From Minisyncoccota bacterium (GTDB lineage Bacteria; Patescibacteriota; Minisyncoccia; Phycocordibacterales; PALSA-1337), in NCBI GenBank assembly GCA_028713005.1, contig JAQTPC010000009.1:1-39501 (forward strand): a stretch of 39,501 bases of DNA. Direction: 5' to 3'. Made by a program: the position numbers and the translations under genes. Below, piece by piece: positions 7,787 to 14,671 of this stretch; within the stretch, counting starts at the first letter, position 1; each line of letters begins with the position of its first letter. Below the pieces are notes generated by a model, which was given only the letters and a program-made list of their open reading frames with translations, ran no database searches and had not been told where the DNA came from.

Positions 7787-7868
7787 TGCTGGGAGGGAGA
7801 CTCGAACTCCCAAGGATTACTCCGCATGCTCCTAAGGCATGTGCGTATACCAATTCCGCCATCCCAGC
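7787..7868 (-). tRNA. tRNA-Leu (anticodon TAG)
   Basis: The acceptor arms GCTGGGA and TCCCAGC pair perfectly. The anticodon arm is CATGC, CTTAGGA, GCATG, giving TAG. There is a long class II variable arm and a normal T arm with GTTCGAGTC. The discriminator is A and CCA is not encoded. The length is 82 nt. Confidence 0.95.
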
Positions 7869-7877
7869 GATTCTACG

Positions 7878-7883
7878 ATTATA
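7878..7883 (-). promoter_or_regulatory. -10 box (TATAAT) of tRNA-Leu
   Basis: A perfect TATAAT on the minus strand lies 9 nt before the 5' end of tRNA-Leu. The -35 region is weak. Confidence 0.55.
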
Positions 7884-7914
7884 GCGTATTTATAAATTTC
7901 TTGTGGTCACGAGT

Positions 7915-7970
7915 ATTTTCTTGCTAGAAAATCTCGCGACCCCGCCTCGGCCCCGACGGGCCTGCGGCTC
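7915..7970 (-). repeat. GC-rich tRNA trailer element ending in a small hairpin
   Basis: Read on the tRNA-Lys strand, after the trailing hairpin comes a GC-rich stretch containing GAGGCGGGGTCGCGAGATT, then ATTTTCT, a 4-nt loop and AGAAAAT (7915-7932). The 12-mer GAGGCGGGGTCG recurs downstream of tRNA-Glu (34848-34975), also on the tRNA strand. No convincing coding was seen. Confidence 0.5.
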
Positions 7971-8013
7971 GCACCAATAAAAAACTCTGCCCCGCAGAGT
8001 TTTTTATTGGTGC
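7971..8013 (-). terminator. Perfect 20-bp hairpin overlapping the 3' end of tRNA-Lys
   Basis: Twenty bases (7971-7990) pair perfectly with 7994-8013 around a 3-nt loop. The inner part, AACTCTGC and its complement followed by TTTTTTATT on the minus strand, is a strong intrinsic terminator for tRNA-Lys. The outer part pairs with the CCA and discriminator of the tRNA itself, so the tRNA 3' end is copied in inverted form. Confidence 0.85.
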
Positions 8014-8083
8014 GCCCAGTAGGGATCGAACCTACGACCTTATCCTTAAGAGGGATCTGCTCTACCAACTGAGCTATGGGCGC
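8008..8083 (-). tRNA. tRNA-Lys (anticodon CTT)
   Basis: The acceptor GCGCCCA pairs with TGGGCGC. The D arm is AGCTCAGTTGGTAGAGC, the anticodon loop CTCTTAA gives CTT, and the T arm TAGGTTCGATCCCTA is normal. CCA is encoded (8008-8010 on the plus strand), unlike the other tRNAs here. The length with CCA is 76 nt. Confidence 0.95.
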
Positions 8084-8100
8084 GAGTGAGGAACAAAGCA

Positions 8101-8120
8101 CGAGCGTATTTTTACGCTCG
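8101..8120. repeat. Perfect 8-bp hairpin upstream of tRNA-Lys
   Basis: CGAGCGTA, a TTTT loop and TACGCTCG form a hairpin in the 217-nt stretch between tRNA-Lys and the next gene. The same stretch holds a second copy (8153-8172) of the tRNA-Lys 5' boundary sequence TATGGGCGCG...GAACAA found at 8075-8096. Confidence 0.5.
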
Positions 8121-8227
8121 TAGTTTTTCTGAGCGAAGCGCCTATATGGATATATGGGCGCGTAGAGAACAATGTAACAGGTTTTTATTGTTTTGACAAT
8201 TCCTATGAGGTCCACCCTGGGTAAAAA

Positions 8228-8256
8228 TTGACCTGACCCTGTTTTCATGTTATTTT
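8228..8256 (+). promoter_or_regulatory. Promoter TTGACC-N17-TATTTT for the 148-aa gene
   Basis: The -35 is TTGACC at 8228-8233 and the -10 is TATTTT at 8251-8256, 17 bp apart. This predicts a leader of about 38 nt before the ATG at 8301. The -10 match is only moderate. Confidence 0.5.
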
Positions 8257-8300
8257 CTACTTGAATATAGATCCAATACAAACCAATACCACGTTATTTA

Positions 8301-8747
8301 ATGAAGAAAAAAGATTCCCAAGCACCTACTATCCTTGTCCACACTGGCAAAGATGAATTGAACAAAAAAGTATGCACGGCTCTTCACAAAGTGCTCGCTG
8401 AACAACAATTCGCCGATGTTGTGCTCAAGTCCATTACAACTGATGAAGAAGTCCTTACCAGTATCAATCAACCGCAAAATAAACCGATCATGCTCATCGT
8501 CAAACCGAGCGGCATGAGCGAGCGCTGGCTCCCTGCAGTTGAAGCACGTCTCAAGAAGATCACGACCATCATCTGGTCACGACATGTGCATCATCGCAAA
8601 CCATCACAAATGCACGGCGCACTTTTTGTTGGTATCCCGCCAAAAAAATCCGGCACCATCGAAAGTCTCGCTCGGCTGATGCTGGTCGCAACAACGGCAA
8701 TTCAGACGCATGAGGACGACAATACACTTCGCCCCGTGAAAAAATAG
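8301..8747 (+). CDS. Unknown 148-aa protein, possibly a degenerate receiver-like fold
   Basis: I do not recognise the family. No signal peptide or membrane segment is visible. The alternation of short hydrophobic strands (TILVHTG, IMLIVKP, TTIIWSR, GALFVGIPP) with helices resembles a response-regulator receiver. However, the phosphoacceptor Asp position would be Lys and the acidic pocket is absent, so this is only a fold guess. Base composition is richer in GC and codon choice differs from neighbouring core genes. It is a single-gene unit with its own promoter and a strong terminator 27 nt after the stop. The start is the first ATG after the promoter; the Shine-Dalgarno is weak. Confidence 0.65.
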   Translation: MKKKDSQAPTILVHTGKDELNKKVCTALHKVLAEQQFADVVLKSITTDEEVLTSINQPQNKPIMLIVKPSGMSERWLPAVEARLKKITTIIWSRHVHHRKPSQMHGALFVGIPPKKSGTIESLARLMLVATTAIQTHEDDNTLRPVKK

Positions 8748-8773
8748 TGACACCATTATTAGCGAAATTGCAC

Positions 8774-8800
8774 TGCCTCGTTTTCCTGTAAAACGAGGCA
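8774..8800 (+). terminator. Rho-independent terminator
   Basis: TGCCTCGTTTT pairs perfectly with AAAACGAGGCA (11 bp) around a 5-nt loop, followed by TTTTCTTGTTTTTT. Confidence 0.9.
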
Positions 8801-8831
8801 TTTTCTTGTTTTTTCAGGATTATTGGTACTA

Positions 8832-8860
8832 TTGACTTTTCATACAATATGTAGTAATAT
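8832..8860 (+). promoter_or_regulatory. Strong promoter TTGACT-N17-TAATAT
   Basis: The -35 is at 8832-8837 and the -10 at 8855-8860. The surrounding sequence CTATTGACTTTTCATA is shared with the promoter at 10732. The predicted leader is about 95 nt and contains a hairpin (GGAGGTTT with AAACCCTC) enclosed by GTGC and GCAC. Confidence 0.8.
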
Positions 8861-8960
8861 AGTGCCAAAGTGCATTCGGAGGTTTCAAACCCTCAAGAGC
8901 ACATTGAAAACCACATAAACATTGTTCTGCAATTTATTGCAGGCACAACCACAAGGAACT

Positions 8961-10637
8961 ATGACAACTCCGTTGGAAAAAAAGAAACCGGTGACTAAGG
9001 TTGCCACTACTGGTAACAAAGTCACCTTCACCGTGTCGCACACAGGTGCACAAAACGGCATTGCAGTCGCTCTGACCAAAGATGCCGTGTGCAAAGCCAA
9101 TGCGGAAAACCACATCCTCAGCTACAAATTTGGACTGGTTAACCCTGGGCAGCCTTACAGCTTCGAACTCACCGATATGGAGCGCATCGAAAAGATGGCG
9201 TTCCCTGCCGGTGCATATTATCTGCATTTCGTGACGCTTGGCGATAGCAAGACTACTGTGAACAGCGATGTGCTGTCCCGGAAGATCGTTATCAGCGCTC
9301 AATTGGCAAATCGGTTTGAGCTTATGCTGATGAGTATCAAGATCAGTAAGCTCGCCGAATCAGTCAAGAGTGTTCCGACGCTCGTTCAGATTGCTGACAC
9401 CGCAAGTGCCAAGATCAAAAGCGAGCTCGATAAGATCAAGGCTGATGTTACTCAAGCAGCCATCACCGGCTCTGAAACAAGTGTTAAACAACTCAAAGGT
9501 TCCATCGAGGCACTCGAGAAACAGATCAGGGAGTTGGTTAACAAGCCGGCTCCCACGGTCGATAACACGAACGTTGATAAAGTCAAAGCTGATCTACTCA
9601 AGCTCGAACAGCAAGTGAAGGATCTGGCCAACATGCCGGCTCCTCAACCTGCTGCTCCTGTTGTTCCGGCTGCAAATGCTCCTGCTGCGGCGCCCACAAG
9701 CGCTGCACCTGCTGCTGCAGCTACGACCACAACGACAGCTACACCTGCTACGGCAACTCCCTCGACTACGACTACGACACCCCCAACGACTGCCACAGTT
9801 CCTGCTGAAGACTACAGCCGCGAAACGACGATCCTTAAATGGGCACTTGCCATCTTTGCGATCCTTGTGCTCGCGGGTCTCGGCGCGTGGTTGTATTGCT
9901 GGGCTCACCCGCACAACACTGTTGTGGTGGGTGGTGACAACACTGCAAAAGCGTCAGCAATCAAACCGGAAAGCACTTCAGAAGCGAGCGTGGGAACTAC
10001 AACCAACGGTTATGGCGCAGCGATCAGTCAAAATGGATCGGCGTCGAACTTTGGGAATAGCAACTCGTTTAGCAACTGCAGTAACAACCAGGTCCAAATC
10101 ATCGGCGTGCAGAACAATGCATTCGTAGTGCCCGAAACACACGTCACCTACACGAACATCATCATCGAAGCTCCGCGACAACCAGTGCCGCCCCCTACTG
10201 CTCCTGATCAAACGGAGCATCAGCAAAATGATGACGCTCGCTACTTGGGTAAGGTGGACGCTGGATACCAACAACAAGTGGTTGAAACTCGGGTGGTTGG
10301 CATGGTCAGCCAGCCCTATACAGTATTCGACATCGGGTTCAGTCAACCGCGCCAACAGCGGCTCGCATGCAAACAAGTGGTTTGTGATACGCGTCGGGTT
10401 TGGTGCAACCCTGTTCCGGTGTGTATCAACAATCCACCGCCCGGCTGGACAACAACTCGGCCCGGTAGTGTGATCGACAATAGTCCTGGTCAAAATCAAG
10501 GCTACGCAGGCAATATGGGCTTCCAAGCTCAGAACAATCAGCGTGTCGCACAAACTCCTTCTCGACGTGAGTCGGGTAAAGGAATGAAACTCGCGTCCAA
10601 TGGTGGTGGACGTAACGGTGGTAATCGCCGTAATTAA
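8961..10637 (+). CDS. Unknown large single-span membrane protein with Pro/Ala/Thr-rich linker
   Basis: The start is the ATG at 8961, 5-10 nt after AAGGA; the reading frame is open further upstream but has no better start. The 558-residue product has, in order, a globular N-terminal domain (about 1-110), a helical coiled-coil region (about 127-227), a low-complexity Pro/Ala/Thr linker (about 224-282) and one hydrophobic span (about 293-314). A long Asn/Gln/Ser-rich segment and a C-terminal part with four closely spaced cysteines follow (CKQVVCDTRRVWCNPVPVC). The tail is rich in Gly, Asn and Arg. There is no N-terminal signal peptide, so the first half is probably cytoplasmic and the Cys-bearing half outside (inference). 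Composition is visibly more GC-rich than the flanking core genes. It has its own promoter and terminator. No function is assigned. Confidence 0.8.
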   Translation: MTTPLEKKKPVTKVATTGNKVTFTVSHTGAQNGIAVALTKDAVCKANAENHILSYKFGLVNPGQPYSFELTDMERIEKMAFPAGAYYLHFVTLGDSKTTVNSDVLSRKIVISAQLANRFELMLMSIKISKLAESVKSVPTLVQIADTASAKIKSELDKIKADVTQAAITGSETSVKQLKGSIEALEKQIRELVNKPAPTVDNTNVDKVKADLLKLEQQVKDLANMPAPQPAAPVVPAANAPAAAPTSAAPAAAATTTTTATPATATPSTTTTTPPTTATVPAEDYSRETTILKWALAIFAILVLAGLGAWLYCWAHPHNTVVVGGDNTAKASAIKPESTSEASVGTTTNGYGAAISQNGSASNFGNSNSFSNCSNNQVQIIGVQNNAFVVPETHVTYTNIIIEAPRQPVPPPTAPDQTEHQQNDDARYLGKVDAGYQQQVVETRVVGMVSQPYTVFDIGFSQPRQQRLACKQVVCDTRRVWCNPVPVCINNPPPGWTTTRPGSVIDNSPGQNQGYAGNMGFQAQNNQRVAQTPSRRESGKGMKLASNGGGRNGGNRRN

Positions 10638-10652
10638 ATAAACCACATTCAT

Positions 10653-10683
10653 AGCCCGCAGATTGCATCTGCGGGCTTTTTTA
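10653..10683 (+). terminator. Rho-independent terminator
   Basis: AGCCCGCAGAT pairs perfectly with ATCTGCGGGCT (11 bp) around TGC, followed by TTTTTTAT. It lies 15 nt after the stop of the 558-aa gene. Confidence 0.93.
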
Positions 10684-10731
10684 TACCCAAAAGACCGTAT
10701 TTTGGCCACATTTTAGGCATTTTACCTGCTA

Positions 10732-10760
10732 TTGACTTTTCATATAAAACATGCTAATAT
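10732..10760 (+). promoter_or_regulatory. Strong promoter TTGACT-N17-TAATAT of the SPFH-like operon
   Basis: The -35 is at 10732-10737 and the -10 at 10755-10760, with a 17-bp spacer. It is nearly identical to the promoter at 8832, including CTATTGACTTTTCATA upstream and within the spacer. Confidence 0.8.
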
Positions 10761-10765
10761 TAGTA

Positions 10766-10870
10766 CAAACAGTAAATGGTGTGTCTCGTGTGAGATATAC
10801 CACTCCTTGAAAAAGGAATAACGATAACAACAGGCTTCCCTTCAAACGGATGCCTTACAAAACATAAGGA
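10766..10870 (+). promoter_or_regulatory. Structured 5' leader of the SPFH-like operon
   Basis: Three successive hairpins can be drawn. GGTGTGTCTC pairs with GAGATATACC around GTGT. TCCTT pairs with AAGGA around GAAA. AGGC pairs with GCCT with an inner CC/GG pair. A Shine-Dalgarno AAGGA at 10866-10870 follows. A cis-regulatory role is inferred from structure alone. Confidence 0.45.
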
Positions 10871-10875
10871 AAATT

Positions 10876-11892
10876 GTGAGAACATTCAAACGTTTCGTGA
10901 CAGCATTTATCTTGCTGCTCCCGAGTTGGAAAAAAACTGAACCGAGCTACGGCACATTCGGAAACATCTACACAGGTAGTATTTCCGTAATCATCGGTGC
11001 TTTGTTCCTGACCGGAATACTCTGCGCCTGGGCCGGCTCTTTTTGGAGCATACTGCTTGTGCCTGTAGCCCTCACGATGATGGCCGCAGGCTGGACAACG
11101 CTCGGCTTCGTCAAGGAAAAGGGCGAAAAAGATACGTCAGAGAAGACGGCCAAGAAAGCTGCCTTCCTCACCTGGTTCGGCAAACGCCTGGTCTGGAGAG
11201 GCCACACCGTTGTGCTTGAAAATAGCACGATCGTGGCCCCCTACCTCGGCATCAAAGCCAATTTGGTGGATATGACTCCCAAAGAAATGACGTTTGAAGT
11301 CAACGTTGTCTCGCACGACAACATTCAAGCGCCGCTCACGGCAGTCATGATTGCTACGCCGTCCAAGAATTACTTGGACAAATTCATCGAGTTCAGCAAC
11401 GGCACGTGGGGCAAGATCGAAGACGATTTCAAAGGAATCATCTCTGAACTCGTCGAAGCCATCACACCAGACCACCCCATGGTAGCCATCGCTCGGAACG
11501 GCAACATCGTCTCGAAGCCAATCTGGGAAAAGATGTGCACCTCGGAGATCGAGTCGAAATACGGAGTTAAAACCAGTTCGATCCGAGTCATCTGTCTGTT
11601 GCCGGCAAGCGTCGCGCAAAAATACGAAGAAATCGTCAAGGCTGGACTTGAGTCTCAAGCCCGAGCCAAAACGGTTGATGGCCTGTATGAATCAGCAAAA
11701 AAGCTACTCGACCTCGCTCACGCACATGGTGAAAAACTGACACCGAGCGAAGCACACAAGCAAGCCATGTCGGCAGCGTTGCTCGAAGATGAACGCATTG
11801 AACGTCGCCAAATTGAAATCCTTGGTCCCGTTGGATCGAACTACAACTTGATCCTGGGCGCAGGTGAACTCGGCGACAAACCCAAAAAATGA
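10876..11892 (+). CDS. SPFH/band-7-like membrane protein
   Basis: The start is the GTG at 10876, 5 nt after AAGGA. The 338-residue protein has two hydrophobic segments (about 35-75), then an alpha/beta domain followed by an Ala/Glu/Lys-rich helical C-terminus. The domain has the order expected of SPFH (stomatin/prohibitin/flotillin) proteins. VNVVSHDNIQAPL is a strand segment, DFKGIISELVEAI a helix, YGVKTSSIRVICLLPASVA the usual strand and Pro turn, and a charged helix with QARAKTVDG follows. SPFH proteins form membrane-associated rings that organise lipids or proteases. The call rests on pattern and needs a profile search. It is followed 12 nt later by a small membrane protein, so the pair is an operon. 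Its GC-rich composition matches the 558-aa gene upstream. Confidence 0.6.
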   Translation: MRTFKRFVTAFILLLPSWKKTEPSYGTFGNIYTGSISVIIGALFLTGILCAWAGSFWSILLVPVALTMMAAGWTTLGFVKEKGEKDTSEKTAKKAAFLTWFGKRLVWRGHTVVLENSTIVAPYLGIKANLVDMTPKEMTFEVNVVSHDNIQAPLTAVMIATPSKNYLDKFIEFSNGTWGKIEDDFKGIISELVEAITPDHPMVAIARNGNIVSKPIWEKMCTSEIESKYGVKTSSIRVICLLPASVAQKYEEIVKAGLESQARAKTVDGLYESAKKLLDLAHAHGEKLTPSEAHKQAMSAALLEDERIERRQIEILGPVGSNYNLILGAGELGDKPKK

Positions 11893-11904
11893 AAGGAATG
11901 TTAC

Positions 11905-12348
11905 ATGAAAAAGTTACTCAGTAATGGTTGGGTGGTCGCAATAACTGCAATCACCCTCGTAGTCGCAGGAATAACGTTATACCGCGGGGCGAATATCAAA
12001 TGGCACTCCCCGAACTTCACCGTGTTCAAACCTCACGGCGTAGATACGGCCCAAGAAATACGGGCCGGACGCATGCCAGTTGTCGAAAAGACTGTCACCC
12101 TCACAACGGGCGGCGTAGTCATCGACCGGCGCAAACCAGGTGGCGGCCTTTACCGGCTACACACGGACATCATCAGCGGCTTCGATGAGACCTATGAAGT
12201 GAGCGACTTGGATGGTTACATACCGCCAACCGCCATTGGTCCCACGATACCGCATGTGCAAATCAACGTCGCGGCTGAACGGTATGTTTACCGTGCCCTG
12301 ACGCTACGGCATCCGATAGTCATGAAGTATTCGCTTTGGGAAAGTTAA
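11905..12348 (+). CDS. Unknown 147-aa membrane-anchored protein, partner of the SPFH-like gene
   Basis: I do not recognise the family. One N-terminal hydrophobic segment (about 8-27) is followed by a hydrophilic, beta-rich domain (VEKTVTLTTGGVVIDRRKPGGG, GPTIPHVQINVAAERYVYRAL) that probably lies outside the membrane. The ATG at 11905 follows AAAGGA by 8 nt and lies 12 nt after the upstream stop, so the two genes are probably translated together. Partners of SPFH proteins are often small membrane proteins of the NfeD type, but no NfeD OB-fold motif was recognised. A strong terminator follows. Confidence 0.7.
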   Translation: MKKLLSNGWVVAITAITLVVAGITLYRGANIKWHSPNFTVFKPHGVDTAQEIRAGRMPVVEKTVTLTTGGVVIDRRKPGGGLYRLHTDIISGFDETYEVSDLDGYIPPTAIGPTIPHVQINVAAERYVYRALTLRHPIVMKYSLWES

Positions 12349-12366
12349 CCCGGAGCAATACGCACA

Positions 12367-12400
12367 ACAGGCGAGGAATTTTATTCCCCGCCTGTTTTTT
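12367..12400 (+). terminator. Rho-independent terminator
   Basis: ACAGGCGAGGAAT pairs with ATTCCCCGCCTGT (one A/C mismatch) around TTT, followed by six T. It ends the two-gene SPFH-like operon. Confidence 0.9.
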
Positions 12401-12423
12401 GAATCTCGATTTTACGAAATTCA

Positions 12424-12465
12424 CGTCAAAATATTTTAATCACGAAGTGAGAAAAAATTTTGACG
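12424..12465 (-). terminator. Probable terminator of the pilin-like gene run
   Basis: CGTCAAAAT pairs with ATTTTGACG around a long loop that holds a smaller TCAC/GTGA hairpin followed on the minus strand by TTAAAATATTTT. It lies 18 nt beyond the last pilin-like stop. Confidence 0.5.
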
Positions 12466-12482
12466 CCGTAATTCAATACCAC

Positions 12483-12731
12483 CTATCTGCCGCTAATCGT
12501 ATTTGAGATAAAATAAATGATGCCCCATGCAGATATCATAATAGTGATACCGACAATACCAGCCAGCATATGATTGCGCCCTTTTGTACGAGCATCACTA
12601 TCATCGCCATTCATCATCATCTGAACAACACCCCAAACAAAGACAATGATAGCAACTGCAAACATCAACAAAATGAGCGGGTTAACAATATGCGCGAAAA
12701 TCGGATCAACTACTTTTGCAAATGTATCCAT
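12483..12731 (-). CDS. Pilin-like (VirB2/TrbC-type) two-helix membrane protein, 82 aa
   Basis: The protein has two hydrophobic helices (about 12-38 and 53-77) separated by a short polar turn with NGDDSDARTKGRN, and no signal peptide. The second helix, AGIVGITIMISAWGIIYFI, matches the second helix of the next four genes. The two-helix, turn-between layout is that of VirB2/TrbC pilins of type IV secretion systems. No VirB4 or other secretion ATPase is in the window, so a pilus or secretion role is inference. It is last in the run, 6 nt after its neighbour. Confidence 0.7.
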   Translation of the reverse strand: MDTFAKVVDPIFAHIVNPLILLMFAVAIIVFVWGVVQMMMNGDDSDARTKGRNHMLAGIVGITIMISAWGIIYFISNTISGR

Positions 12732-12737
12732 ATCACT

Positions 12738-13097
12738 TTATGGAACCTGTGGAGGATAATTCAACTGTGGAAAGTTCTGCGTAGGAGCATTTGTGTTTGT
12801 CCTGAATGTGTTTGAGAGAATGTTAACAAGACCCCAGATAGAAAGGATGACGAAAAGACCAACAACGCCCCAGAGCACTGCCCCACCGATAGTCTTGCGC
12901 TTTTCTGGATCTTCAGCAGCCATGATATAACGAACAACATTGAAGATAATATAAAGAACTGCGAATGCAATGAGAATCTCGATAATGGTGTTACCGATAT
13001 TAGTAAGCTTGTAGGTAAGCGTATTGACATCAGTGATAGCCTGAGCACTGACGAGGGCTGGAGCAAAGACGGCAACAAATGCGATTATTTTTTTCAT
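12738..13097 (-). CDS. Pilin-like protein with signal peptide, 119 aa
   Basis: An N-terminal signal peptide (MKKIIAFVAVFAPALVSAQA, probable cut after about residue 20) is followed by two hydrophobic helices (about 32-55 and 75-100). The polar turn between them holds the charged segment AAEDPEKRKTIG. The second helix carries the family motif WGVVGLFVILSIWGLVNIL. The C-terminus is Asn/Pro/Gln-rich. The gene has its own candidate promoter at 13144-13173 and is followed 6 nt later by the 82-aa paralogue. It is a likely type IV-secretion-like or surface-filament subunit, unproven. Confidence 0.75.
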   Translation of the reverse strand: MKKIIAFVAVFAPALVSAQAITDVNTLTYKLTNIGNTIIEILIAFAVLYIIFNVVRYIMAAEDPEKRKTIGGAVLWGVVGLFVILSIWGLVNILSNTFRTNTNAPTQNFPQLNYPPQVP

Positions 13098-13143
13098 TTT
13101 CTTATAAACTAAATTGGATAATAAAATTTGATTCGATACTACT

Positions 13144-13173
13144 AGTATACCTCACCTGATTCGAGACGGGCAA
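13144..13173 (-). promoter_or_regulatory. Candidate promoter TTGCCC-N18-TATACT inside the pilin-like run
   Basis: On the minus strand TTGCCC (13168-13173) is 18 bp from TATACT (13144-13149). It lies in the 98-nt gap before the 119-aa gene, so the last two pilin-like genes may be expressed separately from the first three. Confidence 0.5.
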
Positions 13174-13195
13174 CAACGTATGTGGATTAGTTCTT

Positions 13196-13636
13196 CTATC
13201 GTGGGAAGATATTTGAAATATCAGTCCATGAGCTATGTGAATAGCCTGAATTGCCGATACCAAAGGTGTTCTGCAGGATGTTGACCAAGCCCCACATTGA
13301 TAAGATAACAAAGAAGCCAATAACACTATACATCACGTACGAGCCAGCCTCTTTTTTATCTGAATCTGCGCGGATAAAATATTTAAAGACATAATATACG
13401 AAGACGACTACTGACAAAGCAATGAGAAGGAATAACGCTTGATTCAAATAACCGATAACACGCTCAATGAGTGTACAAAGTGTCAAAGCACCTGAATTAC
13501 ACTGACTGCCTGAACCTGAACCATAGGTAGTGCCGTAGTTTGGGCTACCACCGAGATTGACCGTAAGTGATGCAAATGTAGCGACTGGACTAATAAGGAT
13601 AATAAAGGCGAATAGTGATATAAGTATTTTTTTCAT
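13196..13636 (-). CDS. Pilin-like protein with signal peptide, 146 aa
   Basis: It has a signal peptide (about 1-22, ending near ATFAS), then a Gly/Ser-rich exposed stretch with two Cys (CNSGALTLC) that could form a disulfide. Two hydrophobic helices follow (about 62-85 and 100-122), with a short charged turn FIRADSDKKEAGS. The second helix, YSVIGFFVILSMWGLVNILQ, is close to that of the 119-aa paralogue. It lies 20 nt after the 162-aa paralogue. The duplicated second helix shows common descent of the run. Confidence 0.75.
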   Translation of the reverse strand: MKKILISLFAFIILISPVATFASLTVNLGGSPNYGTTYGSGSGSQCNSGALTLCTLIERVIGYLNQALFLLIALSVVVFVYYVFKYFIRADSDKKEAGSYVMYSVIGFFVILSMWGLVNILQNTFGIGNSGYSHSSWTDISNIFPR

Positions 13637-13656
13637 ATGAATAATATTAATGGTTA

Positions 13657-14145
13657 TTAACGGGGAATCGCATTCTGTGCACTTTGGATGACCGATGAAT
13701 TGACTGAACCTGTCGCATCAAGTGTATTAATAATGACGCTGACCAATATTCGTGCACCGAGGATGATGCCGATACCCACGATGACCCAGAGGAGCTGGTT
13801 ACTGCGTTTCTTGATCTCCTCTGGCTTGCCTTGGGCAAGGACAAACTGCAAACCGACCCACATGAGCATGAGCACACCAAAGATAACAGCAATATAACTG
13901 ATTATCTTCATGAAGGTGAAGATAAGATCGCTGACCGAATTGACACCCTTGAGCGGATTAGTAAGAGTAGTAACTTCATTGCTCGTACTATGAGCTGGGA
14001 CAGCCGGTGAATCAGTAGTACTACTTCTAGCAGGAGAATCAGTGCTGCTCGACGGCGTTGTGGCCGCATAACCAAGACTCGGCATAGCAATAATAGCTAC
14101 TACAAGAAATGGTGCGATCTTAGTCTTTATTATGTGTATATTCAT
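13657..14145 (-). CDS. Pilin-like protein with signal peptide, 162 aa
   Basis: It has a signal peptide (about 1-27, ending GYAA), a Ser/Thr/Pro-rich spacer (about 28-65) that looks disordered and exposed, and two hydrophobic helices (about 80-108 and 122-146). The turn between them contains AQGKPEEIKKRSNQ. The second helix LLWVIVGIGIILGARILV is the most divergent of the five. The gene is 9 nt downstream of the 171-aa paralogue. Its place within a tight, same-strand run supports a shared assembly. Confidence 0.75.
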   Translation of the reverse strand: MNIHIIKTKIAPFLVVAIIAMPSLGYAATTPSSSTDSPARSSTTDSPAVPAHSTSNEVTTLTNPLKGVNSVSDLIFTFMKIISYIAVIFGVLMLMWVGLQFVLAQGKPEEIKKRSNQLLWVIVGIGIILGARILVSVIINTLDATGSVNSSVIQSAQNAIPR

Positions 14146-14154
14146 AAAAATAAA

Positions 14155-14670
14155 TTATGGATTGCCAAGTAACTTGGTAAAGGAACCGTTACCAGTAAGC
14201 CAGTTGAGTATCTGAAAGACGATGAACCATGCTGACAACATGATGATGAAACCCCAAAAGACCTTTGGGAAAATCTCATAAGCTTTTTTGCGGTCACCTT
14301 CTTTGCCAGTCATGAGGAGATAACCGGCATAGGTAAACAATATGATTGCAGCGAAAACACCAATGACCATAGCGATGTTTATGAGATGTTGAACGGTCAA
14401 CATGACTCCATTAAAATCACAAGGCACATATGGTTGTGGATGTCCGAACTTCTTTGCAAAAGCAGTCGGGTCAGTTGGAGACAATATCTCACGGGTTGTA
14501 TCACTTAGATTTTTTGGTAACACTGGACCATCACATACTACAACTCTAAAAGATGATTTTGTTGGATCTTCTGATGCCACGGGTGAGGAGAGTGTTTGGA
14601 CTCCTTGTGCAAAAACAACCGGCATGAGGAGTAAGCTGAAAGAGAAGACTGAAAGAATAATTTTTTTCAT
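14155..14670 (-). CDS. Pilin-like protein with signal peptide, 171 aa
   Basis: It has a signal peptide (about 1-22, ending VFAQ), an exposed region of about 75 residues with two Cys (VVCDGP, VPCDFN), and two hydrophobic helices (about 98-122 and 134-158). The turn between them is TGKEGDRKKAYE. The second helix reads VFWGFIIMLSAWFIVFQIL. The ATG starts 1 nt after the stop of the solute-binding protein gene, so the two are almost certainly translationally coupled. This ties the pilin-like run to the solute-binding protein. Confidence 0.75.
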   Translation of the reverse strand: MKKIILSVFSFSLLLMPVVFAQGVQTLSSPVASEDPTKSSFRVVVCDGPVLPKNLSDTTREILSPTDPTAFAKKFGHPQPYVPCDFNGVMLTVQHLINIAMVIGVFAAIILFTYAGYLLMTGKEGDRKKAYEIFPKVFWGFIIMLSAWFIVFQILNWLTGNGSFTKLLGNP

Positions 14671-14671
14671 A

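Noticed and set aside
7907-8281. A 124-codon minus-strand reading frame across tRNA-Lys
   Set aside because: It is a translation of the tRNA and its trailer, with no start signals; the tRNA explains the sequence.
8301-12348. The accessory block as an integrated prophage
   Set aside because: No integrase, capsid, terminase, tail or lysis gene and no flanking direct repeats of a tRNA 3' end were seen.
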